A stretch of 64,000 nucleotides of DNA from positions 1,283,912 to 1,347,911 of the forward strand of contig NZ_JACABA010000001.1 of assembly GCF_013377015.1 (NCBI RefSeq), given 5' to 3'. Positions 23,054 through 35,240 of the stretch are shown one piece after another; within the stretch, counting starts at the first letter, position 1, and the number at the start of each line of letters is the position of its first letter. Position numbers and translations under genes: made by a program. Source of the stretch: Rhodopseudomonas sp. (lineage in GTDB: Bacteria > Pseudomonadota > Alphaproteobacteria > Rhizobiales > Xanthobacteraceae). Below the pieces are notes generated by a model. The model worked only from the letters and a program-made list of their open reading frames with translations, was not told where the DNA came from and ran no database searches.

Positions 23054-23168
23054 CATTCCGTCGTCGCCCGGCTTGACCGGGCGACCCAGTATTCCAGAGC
23101 GCTTCGGCCTGGCAATGTTGCTCTGGAATACTGGGCCCTCCGCTTTCGCGGAGGGTGACGTCGGAATG
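23054..23168. repeat. REP-like nested palindromic element between dnaN and recF
   Basis: Outer CATTCCG/CGGAATG; GTCGCCCGG-CTTGA-CCGGGCGAC (23063-23085); CCCAGTATTCCAGAGC (23085-23100)/GCTCTGGAATACTGGG (23120-23135); CCCTCCGC-TTTC-GCGGAGGG (23136-23155). Confidence 0.85.
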
Positions 23169-23211
23169 TCCCGCGGCTCATTGCGACGACATTAGCAAAG
23201 CCCCCGCGCCC

Positions 23212-24348
23212 ATGACCGCCTCCCGCATCCATCGCCTGACGCTGACGCACTTCCGCAATTATCGCGCGGCGACGCTGCAAACCCGCGGCGACATCGTCGT
23301 GCTGGTCGGACCGAACGGCGCCGGCAAGACCAATTGCCTGGAGGCGATCTCGTTTCTGTCGCCGGGCCGCGGCTTGCGTCGCGCCACGCTCGACGATGTC
23401 GCCGACAACCAGGGCGACGGCTCCTGGGCGGTGTCGGCCGAAGTCGAGGGCGCGCTCGGCCTGGCCACGCTCGGCACCGGGATCGATCCGCCTCAGCCCG
23501 ACGCCGCGACCACCCGGCGCTGCCGGATCGACCGCGAAAACGTCGGCTCCGCGGCGGCATTCGGCGACCATCTGCGGATGGTGTGGCTGACGCCGTCGAT
23601 GGACGGCTTGTTCATGGGCGCCGCCTCGGAGCGGCGGCGGTTTTTCGATCGCCTGGTGCTGGCGATCGACAGCCAGCATTCCTCTCGCGTCTCGGCGCTC
23701 GATCGCAGCCTGCGCTCGCGCAACCGGCTGCTGGAAGAACGCAATGCCGACTCGCACTGGCTCGATGCGATCGAACGCGAGACCGCGGAGCTCGCGGTCG
23801 CGGTCGCGGCGATGCGCGGCCAGACCGCGACAAGGCTTGCGGCCGCGCTGCACGCACGCGGCGCCGCGTCGGCCTTCCCGTCGGCCCTGATCATGCTCGA
23901 CGGCTGGATGGAAAGTGCGCTGATCAGCGAGCCGGCCACCGCGGTGGAGGATCGCTACCGCCAGATCCTGCGTGACAATCGCGGCCGCGACGCCGCCGCC
24001 GGCCGCACGCTGGACGGCCCGCATCTGACCGACCTGCAGGTGGTCTACGCGCCGAAGGCGATGCCGGCGCGCGACGCCTCCACCGGCGAGCAGAAGGCGC
24101 TGCTGATCGGTTTGGTCTTGGCGCATGCGCATCTGGTCGCGGAGATGACCGGCATCGCTCCGCTGCTGCTGCTCGACGAGGTGGTCGCGCATCTCGACCC
24201 AATGCGCCGCGTCGCGCTGTTCGGCGAACTCACAAACCTCGGCGCTCAGGTCTGGATGACCGGCGCCGATCCCGCGGCGTTCAAGGATGTTGGCCCCGGC
24301 AGCGAAATTTTCGAGGTCGAGTCAGGGCGGATCTCGCAGCGCGAGTGA
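23212..24348 (+). CDS. recF: DNA replication and repair protein RecF
   Basis: LTLTHFRNYRAATL, GPNGAGKTNCLEAISFLSPGRGLR, LLLDEVVAHLD. Confidence 0.97.
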   Translation: MTASRIHRLTLTHFRNYRAATLQTRGDIVVLVGPNGAGKTNCLEAISFLSPGRGLRRATLDDVADNQGDGSWAVSAEVEGALGLATLGTGIDPPQPDAATTRRCRIDRENVGSAAAFGDHLRMVWLTPSMDGLFMGAASERRRFFDRLVLAIDSQHSSRVSALDRSLRSRNRLLEERNADSHWLDAIERETAELAVAVAAMRGQTATRLAAALHARGAASAFPSALIMLDGWMESALISEPATAVEDRYRQILRDNRGRDAAAGRTLDGPHLTDLQVVYAPKAMPARDASTGEQKALLIGLVLAHAHLVAEMTGIAPLLLLDEVVAHLDPMRRVALFGELTNLGAQVWMTGADPAAFKDVGPGSEIFEVESGRISQRE

Positions 24349-24475
24349 GCCGAATTTCACGGCCTCGAAATGGCCTTTTGCTGCCTTGAAAAACGGCCAA
24401 AAAACCCCATTTATTCAATGCGTTGTGAAGCTCGACTTTGCGCTAGGCGCAAGTCTCCTTTCATGGCACAAATGA

Positions 24476-27602
<3,127 letters not shown>

Positions 27603-27618
27603 CACCGGCAACTGAGGG

Positions 27619-28128
27619 TCACGCCGCTTCCATCGCCGGCACCGGCAGCGCGGTCACCGATTTGATTTTCTCCATCGCAAAGCGCGAGGTGACGTTCTTC
27701 AGCGCTACCGCGCCGATCAGCTTCTTGTAGAAAATATCGTAGGCCCGCATGTCGGCGACCACGACGCGCAGCATGTAGTCGACGTCTCCGGCCATGCGGT
27801 AGAACTCGATCACTTCGGGCATCGCGCTCACCGCGTCGGCGAATTTCTTCAGCCAGGCCTCGGAATGATCGCCGCTCTCGATCGAGACGAACACCGATAG
27901 CCCCAGCCCGATCTTGTTCTGATCGACCAGCGCGACCCGACGCATGATGATACCGTCGGCTTCCAGCCGCTGGATTCGCTTCCAGCACGGCGTCGACGAC
28001 AGCCCGACGCGGTCGCCGATCTCGGCGACCGACAGCGAGGCGTCCTGTTGCAGCACGGTCAAAATCTTGCGGTCGATGGCGTCGATTCGGCGGATCGATT
28101 CAATCGCCGGGATGGCAAGGTCGGTCAT
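27619..28128 (-). CDS. Lrp/AsnC family transcriptional regulator
   Basis: IDAIDRKILTVLQQDASLSVAEIGDRVGLSSTPCWKRIQRLEADGII HTH; AsnC C-terminal domain. Confidence 0.95.
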   Translation of the reverse strand: MTDLAIPAIESIRRIDAIDRKILTVLQQDASLSVAEIGDRVGLSSTPCWKRIQRLEADGIIMRRVALVDQNKIGLGLSVFVSIESGDHSEAWLKKFADAVSAMPEVIEFYRMAGDVDYMLRVVVADMRAYDIFYKKLIGAVALKNVTSRFAMEKIKSVTALPVPAMEAA

Positions 28129-28138
28129 GCGAAAGAAC

Positions 28139-28200
28139 TTTCTTCCAAATTGGATGCTGTTGCGCACCATATCTGGAAAATTCTTTCTCGCAAACTGGAT
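28139..28200 (-). promoter_or_regulatory. Pair of direct repeats upstream of the Lrp/AsnC gene (candidate autoregulatory sites)
   Basis: TTTCTTCCAAATTGGAT (28139-28155) and TTTCTCGCAAACTGGAT (28184-28200), 14/17 identical, 45-bp period. Confidence 0.55.
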
Positions 28201-28270
28201 TTTGACTGGAATAGGGGTCCGAAAGTCGAGCGGGGCTCTGCCCGACCGCGGCGGGCCGCCGGCCCATTCG

Positions 28271-28492
28271 TCAGGCGGTTTGCAGCCGCGACGAGCGCTC
28301 GCCGACCCGCGTGGTCGCGAGCTCCGCGGCATGGCGGATGGCGGCCTTCTGCGCCTCGCCTGGCGAGCTGAAGCCGCGTCCGTCGAGGCCGTTGAAATCA
28401 TGCGTCGCTGCATGAAAACGGAAGAAGCGGCCGTCGCGCACCACGATCCCGGCGGCCTGCGATTTCACTTCGATGATGAATGCATGTGACAT
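28271..28492 (-). CDS. Conserved-looking small hypothetical protein
   Basis: MSHAFIIEVKSQAAGIVVRDGRFFRFHAATHDFNGLDGRGFSSPGEAQKAAIRHAA; compact ORF with ATG at 28492. Confidence 0.55.
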   Translation of the reverse strand: MSHAFIIEVKSQAAGIVVRDGRFFRFHAATHDFNGLDGRGFSSPGEAQKAAIRHAAELATTRVGERSSRLQTA

Positions 28493-28948
28493 GGCGATCC
28501 CGTCGCCTGGCTGATAGCCGGCGCCTGTATCAGTTCGATGAAAGAGAGCTGAAGGTTTTGCTGTGGCCCGCGGCGTCAACAGCAGGACATCGGCGGGAAC
28601 ATCGGCTGCAAGCGCCTCAGCGCGCGCCAGATTCGGATCGACAATCTTCTTACCGACATAGACAGCCCCCGCCCGGACGGCAATGCGACCTCGTCGCTCG
28701 CCGCCGCCTCGGCCGTTCGCGTGTCAGCATCACCATCCGCGATCGGCCGCATGCCGCTATCTCGTTCGATCCCACGACCGGAGTCAATTGTGCCCGGAAA
28801 ATAAGCCGATCCTTCCCCAGCCGACAGCGGGAGCGAAACGGCGTCATCCCGGCGCGCGACCGCCGCGAAATCATATGCTGCGAGGCCGGCGCGCAAACCG
28901 CCCTGCAAATCTTCACTCGGCCTGTCGGTGAGTCGGAGCGCGGTCACG

Positions 28949-29137
28949 TTAGCCTCGTTCGATCTGCGGCGGCGTCGGAGCCGGCGGCAGCGGCGGTAGA
29001 TCGTCGTCGGCGATCGCGCGCCAGGCGGCGCCTTCGAGATCGTCGTACTGGCCGGTCTTCAGCGACCACAGAAATGCCAGCAGGCCCAGCAGTCCGAGCG
29101 CCAGCGCCAGCGGAACGAGAATGACCATCACTTCCAT
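28949..29137 (-). CDS. ccoS: cbb3-type cytochrome oxidase assembly protein CcoS
   Basis: MEVMVILVPLALALGLLGLLAFLWSLKTGQYDDLEGAAWRAI; immediately after ccoI with TGATG junction. Confidence 0.93.
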   Translation of the reverse strand: MEVMVILVPLALALGLLGLLAFLWSLKTGQYDDLEGAAWRAIADDDLPPLPPAPTPPQIERG

Positions 29138-31323
29138 CAGGTAAATCCCCGACGGACTCGGCGGGCCCGCATTGCATTCAGCATCACCAGCAGCGACGAG
29201 CCCGACATCGCCAGCGCCGCGATCAGCGGCGTCGCGAGGCCAACAATCGCGATCGGCACGGCTAGGATGTTGTAGCCCACCGCCAGCCACAGATTCTCCC
29301 GCATCAGGCTCATCGCCTTGCGGGAGTAATCCACGGCGGCCAACACCGGCGCCAGCTCCTTGCCGAGAAACACCAGATCGGCGGTGGCCTGGCTGAGATG
29401 GGTGGCGCTGATCGGCGACATCGACACGGTGGCGGCGGCGAGCGACGGCGCGTCGTTCATGCCGTCGCCGACCATCATCACCTTGCGGCCCTGCCGCTTC
29501 AGATCCTCGATATGGGCGATCTTGTCAGCCGGCGTCACGCCGGCGCGCCATACCGTGACGCCCAGCGATTCGGCGGCGTGGCGTACCGCGGCTTCGCGAT
29601 CGCCGGACAGCAATTCGATGCTGATGCCGCGGCTGCGCAGCGCGGCGATCGCCGCGGCGGCATCCGGCCGCAGCAATTGCCGGACCGCGAAGACGTAGCG
29701 CTCCTGGCCACGGCTGAAGGCGACCACCGAGACCTCCGGGTCCTGGCCGAGGATTTCACTGGCCTGACGCTCCGCATCGCAGAATACCGGGCTGCCGAGC
29801 CGCAGCTCGACCCCGTCGACGATGGCGCGAACGCCGTGGCCGGGTTGTTCCACCACGTCGCGCAGCGGCGCCTTGGCCTGCGCGGCGCGCGCGACCGCCG
29901 CGGCGACCGGATGATGACTGGCGAGCGCGAGGCGTCCGGCGAGTTGAAACACCTCCTCGGGCACGCTGGCGGCGTTGACCACGTCGAGCTCCGGCAAGGT
30001 CAGGGTTCCGGTCTTGTCGAACACGATGGTGTCGACCCCGGCGGCGCGCTCGATCGCGTCGCCGGAATTGAGCAGCACCCCGGCTCGGAACATCGCGCCC
30101 GCCGCGACGGTCTGTACCGCGGGGATCGCCAGCCCGAGTGCGCAGGGACAGGTGATAATCAGCACCGCGATCGCGGTGACGATGGCGTCGTGCCAGCCGG
30201 CGCCAAGCGCTACCCAGCCCAGCATGGTGAGCAGCGCGGTGGCGTGCACCACCGGCGCATAGAGCCGCGAGGCGCGGTCGGCGAGCTTGACGTAGCGCGA
30301 GCGCGCCTGCAGCGCATGCTCGAGCAGCCGGGTGATTTCCGCCAGTAGGGTGCCTTCGGCCGCCGCCGACACCCGCACCCGCAGCGTGCCGGACATGTTC
30401 AGCGTGCCGGCATAGACCTGGGTGCCGCGCTCGGCATGGACATGCAGGGTCTCGCCGGTGATCAGGCTCTGGTCGATCTCGGAGCGCCCTTCGATCACGA
30501 TGCCGTCGACCGCGCAGCGTTCGCCCGGCCGCAGCAGCACGATGTCGCCGGCCCGGATCGCTGCGATCGGCACTTCGCTGATCTCCTCCGGGCTGACGAA
30601 TTTGGTCGCGGTCTCGGCCTTTAGGGCCGCGAGATTGCCGGCGACCGCGCGGGTGCGCTGGCGCATTTTTTGATCGAGAAAGCGCCCGGCCAGCAGGAAG
30701 GTCAGCAGCATGACGGCGGCGTCGAAATAGGCATGCTCGGCGTGGTTAATGGTTTCGACCAGCGACATGCCGAGCGCCAGGATCACCCCGATGGTGATCG
30801 GCACGTCCATATTGACGCTACGAACGCGCAACGCCTGCCACGCCGACTGGAAGAACGGCTGGCCCGCATAGGCGGCGCAAGGCAGCGCCACCAGCGCGGA
30901 CAGCCAGTGGAAGAAGTCGCGGGTCACCGGCGTCATGTCGGAGCCGGCCCATACCCCCACCGACAGCATCATCACGTTCATCGCGCCGAACGCCGCGACG
31001 CCAAGGCAGCGCAGCAGGAACTTCGAGCGCTCGATCTCCATCGATTCGACGCGCAGCGGTTCGAACGGATAGGCCTTGTAGCCGAGCTCGGCGAGGCGAT
31101 CGATGAACTGCGCCGGCTCCAGCACGCCCGGCTTCCACTCGATGGCGAGGCGGCGATCGGTCAGATTAACACGCGCCAGCGTGACATCGGGGATCGCCGA
31201 CAGGCCGCGCTCGATCTTCGACATGCAGCCAGCGCAATTGACGCCTTCGACCGCCAGGTCGATGTGGGAGATCCCGGAATCCAGTTCCTTGACGTAGTGG
31301 GAGAAATCCCGCGTCAACAACAT
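29137..31323 (-). CDS. ccoI: Copper-translocating P-type ATPase (CcoI/FixI)
   Basis: N-terminal HMA CAGCMSKIE; CPCALGLAIPAV; DKTGTLTLPE; ATG at 31323. Confidence 0.95.
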   Translation of the reverse strand: MLLTRDFSHYVKELDSGISHIDLAVEGVNCAGCMSKIERGLSAIPDVTLARVNLTDRRLAIEWKPGVLEPAQFIDRLAELGYKAYPFEPLRVESMEIERSKFLLRCLGVAAFGAMNVMMLSVGVWAGSDMTPVTRDFFHWLSALVALPCAAYAGQPFFQSAWQALRVRSVNMDVPITIGVILALGMSLVETINHAEHAYFDAAVMLLTFLLAGRFLDQKMRQRTRAVAGNLAALKAETATKFVSPEEISEVPIAAIRAGDIVLLRPGERCAVDGIVIEGRSEIDQSLITGETLHVHAERGTQVYAGTLNMSGTLRVRVSAAAEGTLLAEITRLLEHALQARSRYVKLADRASRLYAPVVHATALLTMLGWVALGAGWHDAIVTAIAVLIITCPCALGLAIPAVQTVAAGAMFRAGVLLNSGDAIERAAGVDTIVFDKTGTLTLPELDVVNAASVPEEVFQLAGRLALASHHPVAAAVARAAQAKAPLRDVVEQPGHGVRAIVDGVELRLGSPVFCDAERQASEILGQDPEVSVVAFSRGQERYVFAVRQLLRPDAAAAIAALRSRGISIELLSGDREAAVRHAAESLGVTVWRAGVTPADKIAHIEDLKRQGRKVMMVGDGMNDAPSLAAATVSMSPISATHLSQATADLVFLGKELAPVLAAVDYSRKAMSLMRENLWLAVGYNILAVPIAIVGLATPLIAALAMSGSSLLVMLNAMRARRVRRGFT

Positions 31324-31351
31324 GCGCCGTTCCTCTTCACGCAACAGTCGA

Positions 31352-31852
31352 TCAGTTCAGCATCAGGCGGTTCTTCGACAGGAACATCCGGATTCCGGCC
31401 TGGTCGCCCTCGAGCACAAGGTCCCATAGTCCGGCGCCGACGCCCGCAGCGTTTCCCCGGTAAATTCCACTGTCCACTTCGGCCAAGGCGACTTCCAAGT
31501 CGGCGCGCTTGTCGGCGGGCCGCTCGAGACGGCCGAAGAACTTCAACCCCTGTAGCGGCGCGCCGTTCTTGTCGCGCGCCTCGACCCGCAACAGCGCGGA
31601 CCCGTCGGACCGGCGCTCGACCTTAGCGTCGACGTTCCAGGCACGTTGGGTTTGCTCGCGCGCCGCCGCGATCTCGCCTTCATAAGCGATGCTCGCCGCA
31701 TAGGGGCTGTCCACCTCGGTGCCGGGCAGGGTTCTGATCGCGAGCGTCATCATCAGCAGGTTGACGCCGATCACCAGGCCGAAAAACCCGAGCAGCGACG
31801 CGAGAACAACTCGCCCTGTCAAAGGCCTTGGCGTGGAGGCTTGGTTGCTCAT
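31352..31852 (-). CDS. ccoH: FixH family protein (CcoH)
   Basis: FixH-like sequence between ccoG and ccoI. Confidence 0.92.
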   Translation of the reverse strand: MSNQASTPRPLTGRVVLASLLGFFGLVIGVNLLMMTLAIRTLPGTEVDSPYAASIAYEGEIAAAREQTQRAWNVDAKVERRSDGSALLRVEARDKNGAPLQGLKFFGRLERPADKRADLEVALAEVDSGIYRGNAAGVGAGLWDLVLEGDQAGIRMFLSKNRLMLN

Positions 31853-31873
31853 GAGTCGGCTCCGTTATCGAAT

Positions 31874-33331
31874 TCAGGGCGTGACGAACACGTCCTTGTT
31901 GGCGGCGACCTCGCCGAGGCCGATGTCGGTGACGCGAAACGTGATGGGCATCGACTTCGGCAGTTCGGCGTCGGTAGTGGAGGTCACCAGCACCCGCAGC
32001 TCGGTACTGGCGTCGCGGCCCAGAATGATCATCGGACGGTCCTGGGTGATCGAGTCGGTGCCGATGACATGGATGATCGCGTTCGGCGGCCCGTCGACAT
32101 CGACCGCCACGACGCGGTCGAACCCGCGCTTGTTGAGGAAGCGCAGCGTATAGCCATTGCGGATCGAACCGTCGCTCAGCCGCACCGCCAGCGGGTTGCG
32201 GTCGTGCAGCACGTTGACGTCGAGCAGGCTGCGGGTCAGCATTGCGTACAGCATGATGCCGCCGACGCACGCGATCAGCGCGCCATAGACCAGCGTTCGC
32301 GAGCGCACCGGCTTGAAGATTTCCGGCTTGCCCTCCATCCGGCGATGGATGTTGATGTCGTTGTCGTAGCCGATCAGCCGGGTCTCGCGGCCGACCTTCT
32401 TCATCACCGCGTCGCAGGCGTCGATGCAAAGCCCGCACTGGATGCAGTCGAGCTGCGAACCATCGCGAATGTCGATTCCGGTCGGACACACCGCAACGCA
32501 CTGATTGCAGTCGACACAGTCGCCGACGGTTTCACCCAGCGCCCGGGCCTGCGCGGCCTTCTTCAGCGAAGTGCGCGTTTCACCGCGGTCGTATTTGTAG
32601 GTGACGTTGAGCGCCCACTCGTCGGTCAGCGCGGCCTGGATCCGCGGCCACGGACACATATAGACGCAGACCTGCTCGCGCATGAAGCCGGCCAGCAGAT
32701 AGGTGGTGGCGGTCAGGATCCCGATCCAGATATAGGCGATCATCGGCGCCTGGAAGGTGACCAGGTCCTTGATCAGGGTCGGCGCGTCGCTGAAATACAG
32801 CACCCAAGCGCCGCCGGTCCACCACGCGATCAGCAGCCAGATCGAATGCTTCAGCACCAGTTCGGCGCCGCGCTGCATCGACAGGCCTTCGGCGGCCTTC
32901 TTCATGCGCTCGCGACGATCGCCCTCGATCATGCGCTCGACGGCGTAGAACAGGTCGGTCCACACCGTCTGCGGACAGAGATAGCCGCACCATACCCGGC
33001 CGCCGAGCGCGTTCATCAGGAACAGCGTGATCGCGGCGAGGATCAACAGGCCGGTGAAGTAATAGACTTCCTGCGGCCACAGCTCGATGAAGAAGAAGTA
33101 GAATCGGCTGTTCGGTAGGTCGATCAGCACCGCCTGATCCGGCGCGCCGAGTCCGCGGTTCCAGCGGACGAACGGCAGCAGATAGTAGACCCCGAGGCAG
33201 AAAGCCATCAGGTACCATTTGATTCGACGAAAGGTGCCGGAGACGCTTTGCGGGTAGATCCTCTTCTGGGCTACGTAAAGCGGCCCATCGTCATCCGGTT
33301 GTAGATCGGTTGCCAGCAGTGGTTTGTTCAT
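31874..33331 (-). CDS. ccoG: Cytochrome c oxidase accessory protein CcoG (FixG)
   Basis: CGYLCPQTVW, two 4Fe-4S motifs CVDCNQCVAVCPTGIDIRDGSQLDCIQCGLCIDACD. Confidence 0.96.
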   Translation of the reverse strand: MNKPLLATDLQPDDDGPLYVAQKRIYPQSVSGTFRRIKWYLMAFCLGVYYLLPFVRWNRGLGAPDQAVLIDLPNSRFYFFFIELWPQEVYYFTGLLILAAITLFLMNALGGRVWCGYLCPQTVWTDLFYAVERMIEGDRRERMKKAAEGLSMQRGAELVLKHSIWLLIAWWTGGAWVLYFSDAPTLIKDLVTFQAPMIAYIWIGILTATTYLLAGFMREQVCVYMCPWPRIQAALTDEWALNVTYKYDRGETRTSLKKAAQARALGETVGDCVDCNQCVAVCPTGIDIRDGSQLDCIQCGLCIDACDAVMKKVGRETRLIGYDNDINIHRRMEGKPEIFKPVRSRTLVYGALIACVGGIMLYAMLTRSLLDVNVLHDRNPLAVRLSDGSIRNGYTLRFLNKRGFDRVVAVDVDGPPNAIIHVIGTDSITQDRPMIILGRDASTELRVLVTSTTDAELPKSMPITFRVTDIGLGEVAANKDVFVTP

Positions 33332-33387
33332 AACGAGGGTTCATTTCGCTTCTGTCGTTGAGCGCAGGCTCAACCTCATGGGCGCAA

Positions 33388-33401
33388 TTGATTAACCTCA
33401 A
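33388..33401 (-). promoter_or_regulatory. FixK/FNR-like box upstream of ccoG
   Basis: TTGAT-TAAC-CTCAA: one mismatch to TTGATNNNNATCAA; TTG-N8-CAA core intact; about 57-70 bp upstream of the ccoG start. Confidence 0.65.
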
Positions 33402-33443
33402 GTGTCGCACACCCTGCAGGTTTTGTTGCGTCCGGCGGTGGAC

Positions 33444-34313
33444 TTATTTGCCACCGCCGAGCGAATGTACATACACCGCCATCGCCTTGATGGTGGCGAG
33501 ATCGAGACGGTCGGTCCAGGCCGGCATCACGCCGGCGCGGCCGTTGGTCACGGTTTCGATGATCGTGGCCTCATCCGAGCCGTAAAGCCAGATTTTGTCG
33601 GTCAGATTCGGCGCGCCGAGTTCCTGGTTCCCCTTCGCGTTGTCGCCGTGACAGACCGTGCAATTCTCCGTGAAGATGGTCTTGCCGGCGGCGAGATCAA
33701 CTCCCTGCCTGGTCGATAGGCCGGACAGCGATCTGACGTAATTCGCGACGGTGACGATTTGATCCTTGGTTAAGGTGCCGGATTGGCCGAACGCCAGCAT
33801 CTGGCCCTCATGTCCCTTGTCGTTGCCGGAGCGGGCGCCGAACTGGATGGTCTGCATGATCTGATCGAGCGTGCCGCCCCACAGCCAGTCGTCGTCGTTG
33901 AGGTTCGGGAAACCCTTCGCGCCGGTTGCGCCGCTGCCGTGGCAGGCCGCGCAATTGTCGCCAAACACCACTTTGCCCTTGGCGCGCGCCAGCGCCAGCA
34001 GCGCCGGATCCTTCTCGATGTCGGCCAGCGGCGCGGTGGCCAGCGCCACCATCTTGTCGCCGCGGATCGCCTCGAGCTTGGACAATTCGACCGCCACATT
34101 GGCGCGTGACGAATAGCCCATCAGGCCCGGGAGATAACTCTGCGCCAGCGGCCAGGACGGGTAGACGAACCAGTAGCCGACCGCCCAGATGATGCAGGCA
34201 TAGAAGGTCAGGATCCACCACCGCGGCAGCGGCGTGTTCAGTTCCTTGATGCCGTCCCATTCATGACCGGTGGTCGCGGTGCCGGTGTGCTTGTCGATGT
34301 CGATGTCAGCCAT
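33444..34313 (-). CDS. ccoP: cbb3-type cytochrome c oxidase subunit III (diheme)
   Basis: Two CXXCH motifs (CAACH, CTVCH); HEWDGIKELNTPLPRWWILTFYACIIWA. Confidence 0.97.
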   Translation of the reverse strand: MADIDIDKHTGTATTGHEWDGIKELNTPLPRWWILTFYACIIWAVGYWFVYPSWPLAQSYLPGLMGYSSRANVAVELSKLEAIRGDKMVALATAPLADIEKDPALLALARAKGKVVFGDNCAACHGSGATGAKGFPNLNDDDWLWGGTLDQIMQTIQFGARSGNDKGHEGQMLAFGQSGTLTKDQIVTVANYVRSLSGLSTRQGVDLAAGKTIFTENCTVCHGDNAKGNQELGAPNLTDKIWLYGSDEATIIETVTNGRAGVMPAWTDRLDLATIKAMAVYVHSLGGGK

Positions 34314-34320
34314 GATCCTG

Positions 34321-34485
34321 TCAGTCCTCTCGCAGCGGCATTTCGGCAGCGGCGTCGAATTGTGCCTTGTTACGGGGCCACAGCGCGTACGCTACGATGG
34401 CGAAAAAAATGACCATGAACAGCGGTGTCCACCACGTCACGACGAATTCTGACACCCAGCTCTCGGCGTTGATGATTGCTTTCAT
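34321..34485 (-). CDS. ccoQ: cbb3-type cytochrome oxidase subunit CcoQ
   Basis: 54 aa read by hand (MKAIINAESWVSEFVVTWWTPLFMVIFFAIVAYALWPRNKAQFDAAAEMPLRED*); below the ORF track cutoff; between ccoO and ccoP. Confidence 0.93.
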   Translation of the reverse strand: MKAIINAESWVSEFVVTWWTPLFMVIFFAIVAYALWPRNKAQFDAAAEMPLRED

Positions 34486-34494
34486 GTCCCTGCC

Positions 34495-35229
34495 TCAGCG
34501 CAGATTGGCTTTTTCGTTGTAGAGCTTGAAGTCGACCAAGGTGCCGAGCATCTGCAGATAGGCGATCAGCGCGTCGAGTTCGGTGGGATTGCCGGGCTGG
34601 CCGTCGAAGTTGCGCACCACTGCCTTCGGATAGCGCTTGGTGAACGCGGCGACATCGGCGCTGTCCGGGTCGGTCTGGGTCTTCAGATCGGCGACCGCAT
34701 TGGCGATCTCGTCGTCGGTATAGGGCACGCCGACGATGCGGCTGGTGCGCAGATGATCGGGAAGCCTCGAGGCATCGACCTCGGTCCGGGCCAAGAAGGA
34801 GTAACCGGGCATCACCGACTGCGGCACGATCGAGCGCGGGTTCTTCAGATGCGTCACATGCCAGTCGTCGGAGTACTTGCCGCCGACGCGGGCCAGGTCG
34901 GGTCCGGTGCGCTTGGAGCCCCACTGGAACGGATGGTCGTACATGCTCTCGGCGGCGAGCGAATAGTGGCCGTAGCGTTCGACCTCGTCACGCAGCGGAC
35001 GGATCATCTGCGAGTGACACAGATAGCATCCCTCGCGGACGTAGATGTTGCGGCCGGTCAGTTCGAGCGGCGTATAGGGCCGCACGCCGTCGACCACCTC
35101 GATGGTGCTCTTCAGGTAGAACAGCGGCGTGATTTCGACCAGACCGCCGATCGCGACCACGAGCAGAATTCCAACGATCAGGACGAGCGAATTCGTCTCG
35201 AAGATCTTATGCCGATTCCAGATGGACAT
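34495..35229 (-). CDS. ccoO: cbb3-type cytochrome c oxidase subunit II
   Basis: [32 protein letters not shown]. Confidence 0.97.
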   Translation of the reverse strand: MSIWNRHKIFETNSLVLIVGILLVVAIGGLVEITPLFYLKSTIEVVDGVRPYTPLELTGRNIYVREGCYLCHSQMIRPLRDEVERYGHYSLAAESMYDHPFQWGSKRTGPDLARVGGKYSDDWHVTHLKNPRSIVPQSVMPGYSFLARTEVDASRLPDHLRTSRIVGVPYTDDEIANAVADLKTQTDPDSADVAAFTKRYPKAVVRNFDGQPGNPTELDALIAYLQMLGTLVDFKLYNEKANLR

Positions 35230-35240
35230 TTATTCGTTCC

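Noticed and set aside
28576-28947. 123-aa minus-strand ORF immediately after ccoS
   Set aside because: GTG start, no recognisable family and unremarkable composition; not enough support to call it a gene, though its position two bases past the ccoS stop is notable.
31646-33118. 490-aa plus-strand ORF opposite ccoG/ccoH
   Set aside because: Antisense to two well-supported genes; no domain recognised.
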